Assembly: GCA_947458455.1 (NCBI GenBank)
Contig: CANGYJ010000001.1
Location: 1-64,000 of the forward strand
DNA length: 64,000 nucleotides
Origin: Verrucomicrobiaceae bacterium
GTDB taxonomy: Bacteria; Verrucomicrobiota; Verrucomicrobiia; Verrucomicrobiales; Verrucomicrobiaceae
Direction: 5' to 3'
Positions 43,711 to 52,382 of this stretch are shown here, piece by piece (positions within the stretch are counted from its first letter, which is position 1; the number at the start of each line of letters is the position of its first letter). The translations under genes were made by a program, and so were the position numbers. Below the pieces are notes generated by a model. That model did not search any database, was not told the DNA's origin, and worked only from the letters and a program-made list of their open reading frames with translations.

Positions 43711-44798
43711 TCGCCCGCCTGCTCTTCAGCCTTCTCGCCACCGCCGCTCTGGCGGGCGATCTCCAGCTCACCCTGCCACCCGTCGTTTATGCCACGCCGG
43801 ACGTGCCGATGAGCATCTACCACGACAACATCGTCCTCACCGAAAAGCCCGAAAGCTACCGCTTCGAGTTCCAATGCCCGCTCGGCATCGCGGAAGCCCG
43901 ACGCTGGACCGTCAAGCCCACCGACAAAGACGTGGGCGATCATCCCATCGAGATCACCATCAAAGATCAGGCCGGTCAGATCATCGAAAGCGGTCGCCTC
44001 ATGCTCCACGTCTCGCCACGCCAGGCAGGTGAAGGCAAACCGCTGCGTCTTCTCATTATCGGAGACAGCCTCACGAACGCCAGCATGTATCCCAACGAGA
44101 TCGCCAAGATGCTCTCCCGTCCCGGCAATCCCAAATGGACGATGATTGGCACCCACAAGCCCGCTTCCACCCTTCCTGACGTGCGTCACGAAGGCTACGG
44201 CGGCTGGAAATGGGCAGATTTCCTCACCAAATTCGATCCCAAGCCCGCTGGTGTCACCGCCGGTCCTCTCGCTCGCAAGAGCACCAGCCCCTTCCTCTTT
44301 GCCGAAGCCGCGCAAAAGCCCGTCTTCGATCTCCCACGCTACTTCCGCGAAAACAGCGACTCACAGCCGCCCCATATCGTCACCTTCCTTCTCGGCATCA
44401 ACGACTGCTTCGCCGCCAACCCCGACGATCCCGACGCCAAAATCACCGACGTGCTCGCCCAAGCCGAAAAGCTCATCGCCGAGTTTCGCCAAGCCGCGCC
44501 GAACGCTCTGCTCGCCATCGGCCTCACCACCCCGCCGAATGCCCGGCAGGTCGGCTTCACTGCCAACTACCAAGACAAGTATCCCCGCTGGGGCTGGAAG
44601 CGCATCCAGCACCGCCTCGTCCAGCGCATGCAAACGCAGCTCAGCGGTCGCGAAGCCGACCACATCCACCTCGTCCCCATCGAGCTGAACCTCGATCCCC
44701 TCGACGGCTATCCCGACAACAACGGCGTCCACCCCAACCCCATCGGCTACGCCCAGATCGGCCACAGTTTCTACTCGTGGATGAAATCGCGGTGGTGA
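43707..44798 (+). CDS. Exported SGNH/GDSL hydrolase
   Basis: The protein has 363 residues. A short signal peptide (MIARLLFSLLATAALA) and a beta-rich N-terminal domain precede the SGNH domain: block I LLIIGDSLTNA (Ser), block III LLGINDCF (Asn), block V GVHPNPIGY (His, with Asp a little before). Such enzymes remove acyl groups from polysaccharides. The GTG start overlaps the stop of the propeller gene, and the ceramidase-like gene begins one base after its stop, so all three are one operon. Confidence 0.88.
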   Translation: MIARLLFSLLATAALAGDLQLTLPPVVYATPDVPMSIYHDNIVLTEKPESYRFEFQCPLGIAEARRWTVKPTDKDVGDHPIEITIKDQAGQIIESGRLMLHVSPRQAGEGKPLRLLIIGDSLTNASMYPNEIAKMLSRPGNPKWTMIGTHKPASTLPDVRHEGYGGWKWADFLTKFDPKPAGVTAGPLARKSTSPFLFAEAAQKPVFDLPRYFRENSDSQPPHIVTFLLGINDCFAANPDDPDAKITDVLAQAEKLIAEFRQAAPNALLAIGLTTPPNARQVGFTANYQDKYPRWGWKRIQHRLVQRMQTQLSGREADHIHLVPIELNLDPLDGYPDNNGVHPNPIGYAQIGHSFYSWMKSRW

Positions 44799-44799
44799 G

Positions 44800-46179
44800 A
44801 TGCGTATCCGTGGCATGACCTTACGCACTCTCGCCAGCCTTCTCATCGTCGTTTCATCCGCCTTCGCCGGTGAATTCCGTGTCGGCGCGGCCCGGGTGGA
44901 TATCACGCCGAAGGATGGCACGCCGCTGGGTGGCTTTTACAAGTTTCGCGGCTCGGCGGGCGTGCTCGATCCGCTGTATGCGAAGACCCTCCTGATGGAA
45001 AGGGATGGCGTGCATGCGGTCATCGTGGTGCTGGATCTTTCCGGCACGGTGCGGCCCATTGTGGCGGAGGCGCGGAGGCTCATCGAGGAGCAGTGTGGCA
45101 TTGAAGGGGATCATGTGATGATCTCTGGCACGCACACGCATTCGGGGCCGCAGCAGCCGCGTGGCTCGATGATGGATGAGATCACGAAGGTGAACTCGCC
45201 CGCAGGCGTGAGCTACACCGGCATGCTACCTGTTTGGATCGCTGAATCGGTGAAGCAGGCGAAGGCCAACCTCATGCCGGTGACGGCTTCCTCGACCCTC
45301 GGTCGGGCGGAAGGCATCAGCTTCAACCGCCGCATCCTCCGCGAAGGGCAGCAGGAAGCCATCTGGCAGCCGCAGAAGCTCACGCCGAAGGATCGCCCCG
45401 CTGGCCCGGTCGATCCCGAGGTGGGAGTGTTGGTCTTTGAAGCGGCGGGTAAGCCGGTGGCCTCGTTGTTAAACTTCGCCATGCATCCCACGTCCGTCGG
45501 CGGTGGGGCGAAGATCTCGGCGGACTACCCCGGTGTGTTCACCAAGCTCGTCAGCGAGCGACACGGCGCGGAGATGATTTCAGTCTTCGCCAACGGCTGC
45601 TGCGGGAACATCAATCACAACGATTACTTCACGGGTAAACGCCGCACCACACTCGAACTCGGCACCGCTTTGGCGGATGCGGTGGATGCGGCTTGGGCGG
45701 ATTTGAAGCCGCTCACGACCTTCACGCCACGCATCCGTTCGGAGCAGGTGGTGCTGAAGCGGCGCCGTTTCACCGAGGAACAGATCGCGAAAGCCAAGGA
45801 GATGGCGGCGAACATGTTCACGAAGAGCTTTGGCACGGTGCCGATGGCGGAGACGGTCTGCATCCTGGAGACCGTGGCGAAGCAAAACGAGCCGCTGCTG
45901 GCCGAGGTGCAGGTCATCGCCTTCAGCGACGAACTCGCCATCGTCGCCCTGCCGGGTGAAATCTTTGTCGAACTCGGTCTCGCCCTGAAAAAGGCCTCGC
46001 CCTTCAAACACACCCTCATCGCGGAGTTGGCGAATGGCAGCATCGGTTACGTTCCGAATTGCGAGGCCTACCCGGAGGGCAATTATGAGATCGTCAGCGC
46101 ACGCGGTGAAGCCGGAAGCGGCGAGAGGTTAGTCGATGCCGCCATGAAGCTGCTGGGCGAGATCAAAGCGGTGCAGTAA
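44800..46179 (+). CDS. Neutral/alkaline non-lysosomal ceramidase-like exported protein
   Basis: The protein has 459 residues with a signal peptide ending near SSAFAG. It matches the N-terminal ceramidase domain: FRVGAARVDITPKDGTPLGG, the zinc-site histidines in ISGTHTHSGPQQPRG, LNFAMHPTSVG and a downstream ANGCCGNINHND segment. The family includes true ceramidases, but many Verrucomicrobia and Planctomycetes carry numerous copies with other or unknown substrates. It is the third gene of the propeller-SGNH-ceramidase operon. The 68 bases after it hold nothing recognisable. Confidence 0.88.
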   Translation: MRIRGMTLRTLASLLIVVSSAFAGEFRVGAARVDITPKDGTPLGGFYKFRGSAGVLDPLYAKTLLMERDGVHAVIVVLDLSGTVRPIVAEARRLIEEQCGIEGDHVMISGTHTHSGPQQPRGSMMDEITKVNSPAGVSYTGMLPVWIAESVKQAKANLMPVTASSTLGRAEGISFNRRILREGQQEAIWQPQKLTPKDRPAGPVDPEVGVLVFEAAGKPVASLLNFAMHPTSVGGGAKISADYPGVFTKLVSERHGAEMISVFANGCCGNINHNDYFTGKRRTTLELGTALADAVDAAWADLKPLTTFTPRIRSEQVVLKRRRFTEEQIAKAKEMAANMFTKSFGTVPMAETVCILETVAKQNEPLLAEVQVIAFSDELAIVALPGEIFVELGLALKKASPFKHTLIAELANGSIGYVPNCEAYPEGNYEIVSARGEAGSGERLVDAAMKLLGEIKAVQ

Positions 46180-46247
46180 TCGCGAGCCGGCATCAAAGCC
46201 ATGCTGAAACAGTATTGGGGATATGAGTCGTTGGAGTAACTTATAAG

Positions 46248-47504
46248 ATGATTACCAACCACGACGTCCTTATTATCGGTGGCGGTCCTTCCGGCACTGG
46301 CACAGCAGCTATCTTGGCGGAGTACGGCCATAAAGTGCTCGTGTTGGAGCGTGAGAAGTTTCCGCGCTATCACATCGGCGAGTCGTTGATTCCATTCACG
46401 TTTGGGCCGCTGGAGCGATTGGGGTTGATCCCAAAGATGCGGAAGTCGCACTTCGTCAAAAAGTACAGCGTCAGCTTTGTGCAGTCGGACGGGAAGCGCT
46501 CGCAGCCGTTCTATTTCTTCAACCGCTATGACCGCGAAACCATCGCGCAAAGCTGGCAGGTGCTGCGCTCGGAGTTTGATCAGATGCTGGCGGAGCATGC
46601 GCGTGAGCGTGGTGCTGAGGTGCGTGAGGAGACGACGGTCACGCAATTGCTGAAGAACGACAGCGGACGCGTCATTGGTGTCGAGGTGAAGAACAAAGAT
46701 GGTAGCATGGAGCATCTCTTTGCGAAGCTGGTCATCGACGCCTCGGGCAAGGAGGCTTTTGCCTCCAATCGGCTCGGCTGGCGCATCGGCGACCCGTATC
46801 TCAACAAGGTGGCGGTGTGGACTTACTACAAAGGATCGAAGCGCGGAGAAGGCATCGACGAAGGCGCAACGACCGTAGCTTTTGTGCCACAGAAGGGCTG
46901 GTTCTGGCACATCCCGCAGCACGACGACATGGTCAGCGTGGGCGTGGTGGCCGAAGGTCAATACTTGAGCCGAGATGGCGTTAAAGATCCTGAAACGATG
47001 TTTCAGCGTGAGATCCGCGAGAACAAATGGATCGAAGATCGGCTCTCCACCGGCACCTGCACGGGCGAATACTGGATCACCAGCGAATACTCACGGCATT
47101 CCAAGTATGGTGCCTCACCTGGCCTGTTGCTGGTGGGAGACGCCTTCGCCTTCCTCGACCCGGTTTTCAGCAGTGGCGTGATGCTGGCCCTGAAAAGTGC
47201 CGTGCTGGCCGGAGAAGCGGTCCATCTGGCGCTTGTCGATGACGACGTGTCACCACAGCGCTTCACCGGATACGCTGCCTTGATTCGCGAAGGCATCGAG
47301 AACATGCGCAAGCTCGTCTATGCTTTCTACGAGCCGAATTTCTCGTTCAAAGACGTCGTCATGAAGTATCCAGAAGCCGGTGACGCCATCACCGACTGCC
47401 TCTCTGGCGATCTGAACAAAGACTACACTCAGCTCTGGGACCGCATCCGCGAGTTTGTCCCGCTCCCGGATGATCTGCCTTATGGCGTGCCTCTGGCGGC
47501 GTGA
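46248..47504 (+). CDS. Flavin-dependent halogenase-like oxidoreductase
   Basis: The protein has 418 residues. The FAD-binding IGGGPSGTGTAAILAEYG dinucleotide fold and the central GLLLVGDAFAFLDP motif place it in the tryptophan-halogenase/geranylgeranyl-reductase superfamily. Two halogenase marks are present: WFWHIP (the W-x-W-x-I-P motif, about residues 224-229) and the lysine-bearing HFVKKYSVSF segment equivalent to the Lys that carries hypohalous acid in phenol/pyrrole halogenases. No flavin reductase or biosynthetic cluster is adjacent, so the substrate is open. Confidence 0.75.
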   Translation: MITNHDVLIIGGGPSGTGTAAILAEYGHKVLVLEREKFPRYHIGESLIPFTFGPLERLGLIPKMRKSHFVKKYSVSFVQSDGKRSQPFYFFNRYDRETIAQSWQVLRSEFDQMLAEHARERGAEVREETTVTQLLKNDSGRVIGVEVKNKDGSMEHLFAKLVIDASGKEAFASNRLGWRIGDPYLNKVAVWTYYKGSKRGEGIDEGATTVAFVPQKGWFWHIPQHDDMVSVGVVAEGQYLSRDGVKDPETMFQREIRENKWIEDRLSTGTCTGEYWITSEYSRHSKYGASPGLLLVGDAFAFLDPVFSSGVMLALKSAVLAGEAVHLALVDDDVSPQRFTGYAALIREGIENMRKLVYAFYEPNFSFKDVVMKYPEAGDAITDCLSGDLNKDYTQLWDRIREFVPLPDDLPYGVPLAA

Positions 47505-47513
47505 ATGGGGTTT

Positions 47514-47891
47514 TCAATCCTTCCATTTGGCGAAGCTGATGCAGATCCAGCCTAGCATGAAACTCACGCCACCGAAGGGCGTGACATGTGCCAGCCATTT
47601 CATCTGCGTGTAAGCCAGTAGGTAGAGCGAACCACTGAAAAGTAACATGCCGCCAATGATGAAGCGCCAGGCCCAGGATGCGGCGCGGCCTTTTCCTGGC
47701 AGCAAGGCCAGCAGCACGGCGAGCACGGCGTGGGGCATGTGATAAAACGACGCCGTCTTCCAGTGCTCCAGCTCATTCGTGGCCACGAGCAGGTCATGAA
47801 CCTTTCCATGGGCACCCATCGAGCCGAGGATGATACCGGTCAGGCCCAGAAAGGCCGAAAGGCGGACGCGGAAGGTGCTGGGAGCGGTCAT
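47514..47891 (-). CDS. DUF423 family small membrane protein
   Basis: The protein has 125 residues with four membrane helices. The family pattern is clear: LSAFLGLTGIILGSMGAHG near the start, a central YHMPHAVLAVLLALL helix, then GGMLLFSGSLYLLAYT and HVTPFGGVSFMLGW. This is the YgdD/YwdK family; function unknown. It is convergent with the halogenase-like gene, nine bases apart. Confidence 0.88.
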   Translation of the reverse strand: MTAPSTFRVRLSAFLGLTGIILGSMGAHGKVHDLLVATNELEHWKTASFYHMPHAVLAVLLALLPGKGRAASWAWRFIIGGMLLFSGSLYLLAYTQMKWLAHVTPFGGVSFMLGWICISFAKWKD

Positions 47892-47993
47892 GACGGCTCC
47901 TTTGGCCTTTCACGAAGGAAAAATCACCCGCAAAATGCCTGCGAGCGCCTAATTTAACCCGCCCCCGCTCGTTTCACCACGCACTCTTTACGC

Positions 47994-48539
47994 ATGCCAG
48001 AACGCCACGACCAAGATGAAGCCTCGATCTTGGTGCGGCGTGCCCTCGACCAACATGAAAGCAATCTTATCGCCTACTCAGCCAGTATCCTCGGGGGAGA
48101 CATCGAGCGTGGCCGTGATGTGGTGCAGGATTCGCTTCTCAAGCTCTACCTCACCGAGCCTGCCCGTGTGCGGGACAATCTCAAATCCTGGCTCTACACC
48201 GTCTGCCGGAATCGTGCCTTCGACATTCTGCGCAAAGACCACCGACTCGACCTCGGCGACGATGAGATTCTCGAAGCGGCCCCCTGTCACGACCCTGATC
48301 CAGGCCATCTCGCCATCAAGCGTGAGCTTTACGAGCACGTCTGGCGCTGCGTGGACCGCCTCCGGCCCAACCAACGCGAGGTCATCCGCCTCAAATTTCT
48401 CCACGATTGCTCCTACCAGGAGATCGCTGGCATCACCGGCCTCACCGTCGGCAACGTGGGCTTCATCATGCACCACGCCATCCGCAAGCTGCGGGACCTC
48501 CTCGCCGAGGAAGCAGCCCAGCCCCACAATCAACACTGA
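47994..48539 (+). CDS. ECF-type RNA polymerase sigma factor
   Basis: The protein has 181 residues. Region 2 (AYSASILGGDIERGRDVVQDSLLKLYL; WLYTVCRNRAFDILRKD) and region 4 (LRPNQREVIRLKFLHDCSYQEIAGITGLTVGNVGFIMHHAIRKLRDLL) are typical. It would direct transcription of an envelope or stress regulon. The anti-sigma-like gene starts 15 bases later. It may control its own operon. Confidence 0.92.
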   Translation: MPERHDQDEASILVRRALDQHESNLIAYSASILGGDIERGRDVVQDSLLKLYLTEPARVRDNLKSWLYTVCRNRAFDILRKDHRLDLGDDEILEAAPCHDPDPGHLAIKRELYEHVWRCVDRLRPNQREVIRLKFLHDCSYQEIAGITGLTVGNVGFIMHHAIRKLRDLLAEEAAQPHNQH

Positions 48540-48554
48540 CCGCCTCTTTCTGCC

Positions 48555-49937
48555 ATGAACCCGCAAGACAACCCGCACGTCACTGCCTACACCCTCGGCG
48601 AGCTCGATGCCGCGCAGGCCCGTGAAATTCACCAGGCACTTCACGAGAATTCCGCTGCCGCGCATGAGCTGGAGCAAATCGAAGCCGTCACCGATGCCCT
48701 CCGTCATGGAGCACCCATCCCCAGCGCCCGCCTCACGCCCGATCAGCGCCATGCCGTGCTTCATCCGACGAATCTCCCGCGATTTGTCCAGCCCATGATG
48801 CCGCGCCCGGCTCCGGTTAAAAAGCCCGCCGTCTTCTGGAACACCTTCAACGTCGTCTTGAAAGCCGCTGCGGTCATTGCCCTCACCGGCGGTGCCTTCC
48901 TGCTTGGCTGGCAGATGCAGCGGCAGGCAGCGCCATCCGTCACTGAGGTCACCCCGCCGTCTACCGAGCCGGTGAAAGCTCAAATCAAGCCCTTCATTGC
49001 CGAGGCACCGCCGAAGCAGCCAGCTCCTGCTGTCATCGCCGAGCCAAAGCCCGTCTCCACGCCTGCAAAACCCGTTCTGGTCGTCGCGGAAGCACCCAAG
49101 CCTGCTCCTATCGTCATCGCCAAGGTCGCCGAAGATCCCAAGCCTGCGCCACAGCCTCCGCTCAATCTCGGCTTCACCTTGCCGCATGGTGCCGCCGCCT
49201 TTGCCAGCACCTCGAAGGAACCCACGGGGAAGTTTACCCTTCTCCCCGCCCTCGTTCGACCCGCTCCGGCCAAAAAAGATGCTCAGGCCTTCGCAGCCCC
49301 CGTTTCCAATGCGAACGCCAAAGCCGCCGTAAAGCCCGCCATGGCCAGCGAACTGCTCATTCACTCCTGGCAGTCCGAAGTCGCCACCTGCCCGTGGAAT
49401 GAGACGCACCGCCTCCTGCGCATCGTGATCCAGCTTCCGGCCAATCAAACCGCCGTCACCAGCGTCAACGCCGCCGCTTTCCCGATGGAGATCGCCTTTG
49501 ATCCGCTCGCCGTGAAGCAGTTCCGCTTCCTTTGCGAGCGCCACATCGCCGCGCCCGAACTCGAAAAGGCCGGCACGCATGTCGTCTGGTATGAATTTGA
49601 GCCCAATGGCAAATCGGACATCAAAGCGCCAGCCGCCCGCCAGATCGCTACCGTCACCGTCGGCAATACTCGCTTCACGCAGAAGACCGTCGGCCCCTTC
49701 GATGACTCGAAGCTCCAGGTGCTTGATCGTGGCTTCACCCTCGAAAACGCCCGCGACGATTTCGTCTTCGAATCCGCCGTCGTCGGTTTCGGCATGCTCA
49801 TGCGCGGAGCCGGCCAGCTCGGCAGCCTCAACAACGAACTCGTCCTCAGCCTCGCCACTCGTGCCAAGGCCGAGTCCCCCGAGCGTGCCCGCTTCATCAA
49901 GCTCGTCCAGGACGCTCAAAGAGCCGCCGGGCTATGA
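48555..49937 (+). CDS. Membrane anti-sigma-like protein with YfbK-type C-terminus but no VWA domain
   Basis: The protein has 460 residues. The N-terminus (VTAYTLGELDAAQAREIHQA) is the LGEL-type anti-sigma segment that faces the cytoplasm. One helix lies at about 99-119, followed by a Pro/Ala/Lys-rich periplasmic linker (120-260). Residues 275-293 (EVATCPWNETHRLLRIVIQ) match the strand that leads into the VWA domain of YfbK-type proteins, and from about 305 on the sequence resembles the C-terminal DUF3520 region (FPMEIAFDPLAVKQFRFLCE). The roughly 170-residue VWA domain normally between them is missing. It probably holds the upstream sigma factor inactive. Confidence 0.7.
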   Translation: MNPQDNPHVTAYTLGELDAAQAREIHQALHENSAAAHELEQIEAVTDALRHGAPIPSARLTPDQRHAVLHPTNLPRFVQPMMPRPAPVKKPAVFWNTFNVVLKAAAVIALTGGAFLLGWQMQRQAAPSVTEVTPPSTEPVKAQIKPFIAEAPPKQPAPAVIAEPKPVSTPAKPVLVVAEAPKPAPIVIAKVAEDPKPAPQPPLNLGFTLPHGAAAFASTSKEPTGKFTLLPALVRPAPAKKDAQAFAAPVSNANAKAAVKPAMASELLIHSWQSEVATCPWNETHRLLRIVIQLPANQTAVTSVNAAAFPMEIAFDPLAVKQFRFLCERHIAAPELEKAGTHVVWYEFEPNGKSDIKAPAARQIATVTVGNTRFTQKTVGPFDDSKLQVLDRGFTLENARDDFVFESAVVGFGMLMRGAGQLGSLNNELVLSLATRAKAESPERARFIKLVQDAQRAAGL

Positions 49938-49969
49938 TCAGCCAAGAAAGCTTTCAGGACGCACCTCTC

Positions 49970-50060
49970 TGCCGCAAAGAGGCAGAGGAGCAGAGGCTGC
50001 GGAGCTTCTGAAGTCATAAAAGAACTCTGCCCTCTCCGCCTCTTTACCCCTCTGCGGCAA
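49970..50060. repeat. Imperfect inverted repeat upstream of moxR
   Basis: TGCCGCAAAGAGGCAGAG (49970-49987) is matched imperfectly on the other strand by the segment around 50025-50060 ending in CTCTGCGGCA. Both arms are built from AGAGG-type units. The element fills much of the 213-base gap between the anti-sigma gene and moxR. The remaining part of the gap shows no gene. Confidence 0.5.
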
Positions 50061-50150
50061 ACCCGAGCGTCGCCAGACCTTCGGCCTCATCTGCACTTTC
50101 GCTAAAAAACCCGAAAGTCCGGCCCTGCTCAGGCACTTGTAGCAGGCACC

Positions 50151-51143
50151 ATGTCTGAATCCACGCTCTCCGAACGTCAGGTCGTCGAACTCCTCTCCAC
50201 CGCACGCCAGCGTCTCTTCGCCGAGGTCGGCAAGGTCATCGTCGGGCAGCAGCATGTCATTGATGAAATGCTCATCGCCCTCTTGGCAGGTGGTCACTGC
50301 CTCATCACCGGCGCACCGGGCCTCGCGAAGACTTTGCTCATCAAAACCGTCGCCGATGTCTGCCACCTCAGCTTTCAGCGCATCCAGTTCACTCCCGATT
50401 TGATGCCCTCCGACATCACTGGCACGGAAATCCTCGAAGACAGCCCCGAAGGCCGCAAACTCGTCTTCAGCCGCGGCCCCGTCTTCGCGAACATGATCCT
50501 CGCCGACGAAATCAACCGCACGCCGCCCAAAACCCAGGCCGCCCTGCTCGAAGCCATGCAGGAGCACCAGGTCACCGTGAATGGCAAAACCATGCACCTA
50601 CCCGAGCCCTTCTTCGTGCTCGCCACGCAGAACCCCATCGAGCAGGAGGGCACCTACCCGCTCCCTGAGGCCCAGCTCGACCGCTTCATGCTCAACATCG
50701 TCATCGACTACCTCAGCGAGGACGATGAAGTCGCCGTCGTCACCCGCACCACCAGCGCCAAAGGCGAGCCCGTGCAGCGCCTCTTCACTGGCGAGCAACT
50801 CCTCGCCTTCCAGCAAGTCGTCCGCAAAGTCCCCATCGCCGAAGACGTCGCCCGCTACGCTGTCCGCATCTCCGCCGCCTCCCGCCCCGGTCGCGAAGGC
50901 GTGCCCGACTTCGTCAACCAGTGGATCAGTTGGGGCGCAGGCACCCGCGCCAGCCAAAACCTCGTCCTTGGTGCCAAAACCCGCGCCCTCCTCCACAACC
51001 GCACCCACGTCACCGCCGACGACATCCGCGCCATGGCCCTCCCCGTCCTACGCCACCGCATCCTTGTGAACTACAAAGCCGAAGCCGAAGGCGTCACGGT
51101 GGAGAAAGTCATCGCGAAGCTGCTGGAGACGGTCAAACAATGA
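50151..51143 (+). CDS. MoxR family AAA+ ATPase
   Basis: The protein has 330 residues. Walker A GAPGLAKT (residues 54-61), Walker B MILADEINR, sensor 1 in FFVLATQNPIEQEGTYPLPEAQLDRF and the C-terminal lid with HILVNYKAEAEG are standard for the MRP subfamily. MoxR ATPases act as chaperones for neighbouring VWA proteins. DUF58 and BatA genes follow in the same direction, separated by repeat-filled gaps. Confidence 0.93.
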   Translation: MSESTLSERQVVELLSTARQRLFAEVGKVIVGQQHVIDEMLIALLAGGHCLITGAPGLAKTLLIKTVADVCHLSFQRIQFTPDLMPSDITGTEILEDSPEGRKLVFSRGPVFANMILADEINRTPPKTQAALLEAMQEHQVTVNGKTMHLPEPFFVLATQNPIEQEGTYPLPEAQLDRFMLNIVIDYLSEDDEVAVVTRTTSAKGEPVQRLFTGEQLLAFQQVVRKVPIAEDVARYAVRISAASRPGREGVPDFVNQWISWGAGTRASQNLVLGAKTRALLHNRTHVTADDIRAMALPVLRHRILVNYKAEAEGVTVEKVIAKLLETVKQ

Positions 51144-51144
51144 C

Positions 51145-51268
51145 GAAACCAGAATGAGGAATGACGAATGAATGACGACGCCTCAATACTCCAAGTATTC
51201 GTCTCCTCACCGCGCTCTTCTCTCATTCGAACATTGGTCATTGATTCGTCATTCGCCATTCTGGTTTC
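51145..51268. repeat. Inverted-repeat element between moxR and the DUF58 gene
   Basis: Arms of 31 bases (51145-51175 and 51238-51268) match at all but a few positions; both begin GAAACCAGAATG when read outward-in and contain GAATGAC units. The element is about 124 bases long, MITE- or REP-like, and fills nearly the whole 140-base gap. It is transcribed as part of the operon and would fold into a strong hairpin. Confidence 0.75.
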
Positions 51269-51283
51269 CTCATTCCGCCGCCC

Positions 51284-52201
51284 ATGAGCACCGCTACCAC
51301 TTTCCTCGATCCAGCGGCACTCATGCGCATCAAATCGCTCGAACTCCGGGCGAAGGTCGTCGTCGAGGGCTTGTGGAAAGGCATGCACCGCAGTCCCCAC
51401 CACGGCTTCTCGGTCGAGTTCAGCGAGTATCGAGCCTATGTGCAGGGCGACGATCCGCGCTACATCGACTGGAAGGTGCTGGCACGCAGTGACCGCACTT
51501 ACATCAAGAAATTCGAGGACGAGACGAACCTGCGGTGCCAACTCGTCATCGATCACAGCAAGTCGATGAAGTATGGCTCGCAGAGCTACACGAAGGCTGA
51601 CTACGCGGCCACGCTGGCGGCAACATTGGCCTCCTTCCTCATGAAGCAGGGCGATGCGGCGGGATTGACCACGTTTGCCGATGGCATCGAAGAACACATG
51701 CCGCCACGCAATCGCCCAGGGCATCTGCGGCGCATCATCACCGAGCTGGAGCGCCCGGCGAAGGCCGCTGGCACCTCGCTCGATCTCTCCGTCGGCCAGC
51801 TCGCTGATCTGCTGCGCAAACGCGGCATGATATGCCTCATCACCGACCTCCTCGCGCCCATCGAGCATTTGGAGAAGCAGCTCGCCCTTCTCGGAGCCAT
51901 GGGCCACGACCTCGTGCTCTTCCATCTCATGGATCGCGCCGAGATCGACTTCACCTTCGAAAAATCCGCCCACTTCCGCGATGCCGAAACCGGTGCCGAG
52001 CGCTTCATCGACCCACAAATCGCCCGCGAATCCTACCTCAAGCGCCTCCAGGCTCATCGCGACACCATCCAAGCCGCCACTGAACGCCACAACGTCGAAT
52101 ACCACTTCTGTCCTACCGATCAGCCCTTGGAAGAAGTGCTCTTCGACTTCCTCAGCGCCCGTCAGCGCAAGAAGGCCTCGAAGCGCGTCGCCGCAGCTTA
52201 A
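51284..52201 (+). CDS. DUF58 domain protein
   Basis: The protein has 305 residues. The DUF58 core is recognised by FSVEFSEYRAYVQGDDPRYIDWKVLARSDRTYIKKFEDE. The VWA-like part follows, with DHSKSM as the metal-site strand and MICLITDLLAPIEHLEKQL near the end. There are no membrane helices. It works with MoxR and BatA-type proteins in envelope maintenance or stress tolerance. Confidence 0.92.
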   Translation: MSTATTFLDPAALMRIKSLELRAKVVVEGLWKGMHRSPHHGFSVEFSEYRAYVQGDDPRYIDWKVLARSDRTYIKKFEDETNLRCQLVIDHSKSMKYGSQSYTKADYAATLAATLASFLMKQGDAAGLTTFADGIEEHMPPRNRPGHLRRIITELERPAKAAGTSLDLSVGQLADLLRKRGMICLITDLLAPIEHLEKQLALLGAMGHDLVLFHLMDRAEIDFTFEKSAHFRDAETGAERFIDPQIARESYLKRLQAHRDTIQAATERHNVEYHFCPTDQPLEEVLFDFLSARQRKKASKRVAAA

Positions 52202-52368
52202 TCCTACTCGTCCTCCTACTCGAACTCGTCCTCGATTCTGCCACGCCGCCTCACCTCAAATCGACCAAACCACCAGATCGCCCCGCCTTACTCTTCTTCA
52301 CTCGCTAACCTCACATCCTATCGTGCCCAAATGATCGAGGACGAGTTCGAGTAGGAGGATGAGGACGA
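52202..52368. repeat. Inverted-repeat element between the DUF58 and BatA genes
   Basis: Arms of 35 bases (52202-52236 and 52334-52368) are reverse complements except for a single position. They consist of alternating CTCGTCC/CTACTCG units unlike the arms of the moxR-DUF58 gap. The element is about 167 bases long and fills the 181-base gap. Confidence 0.78.
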
Positions 52369-52382
52369 ACCCAAGCATCCCC

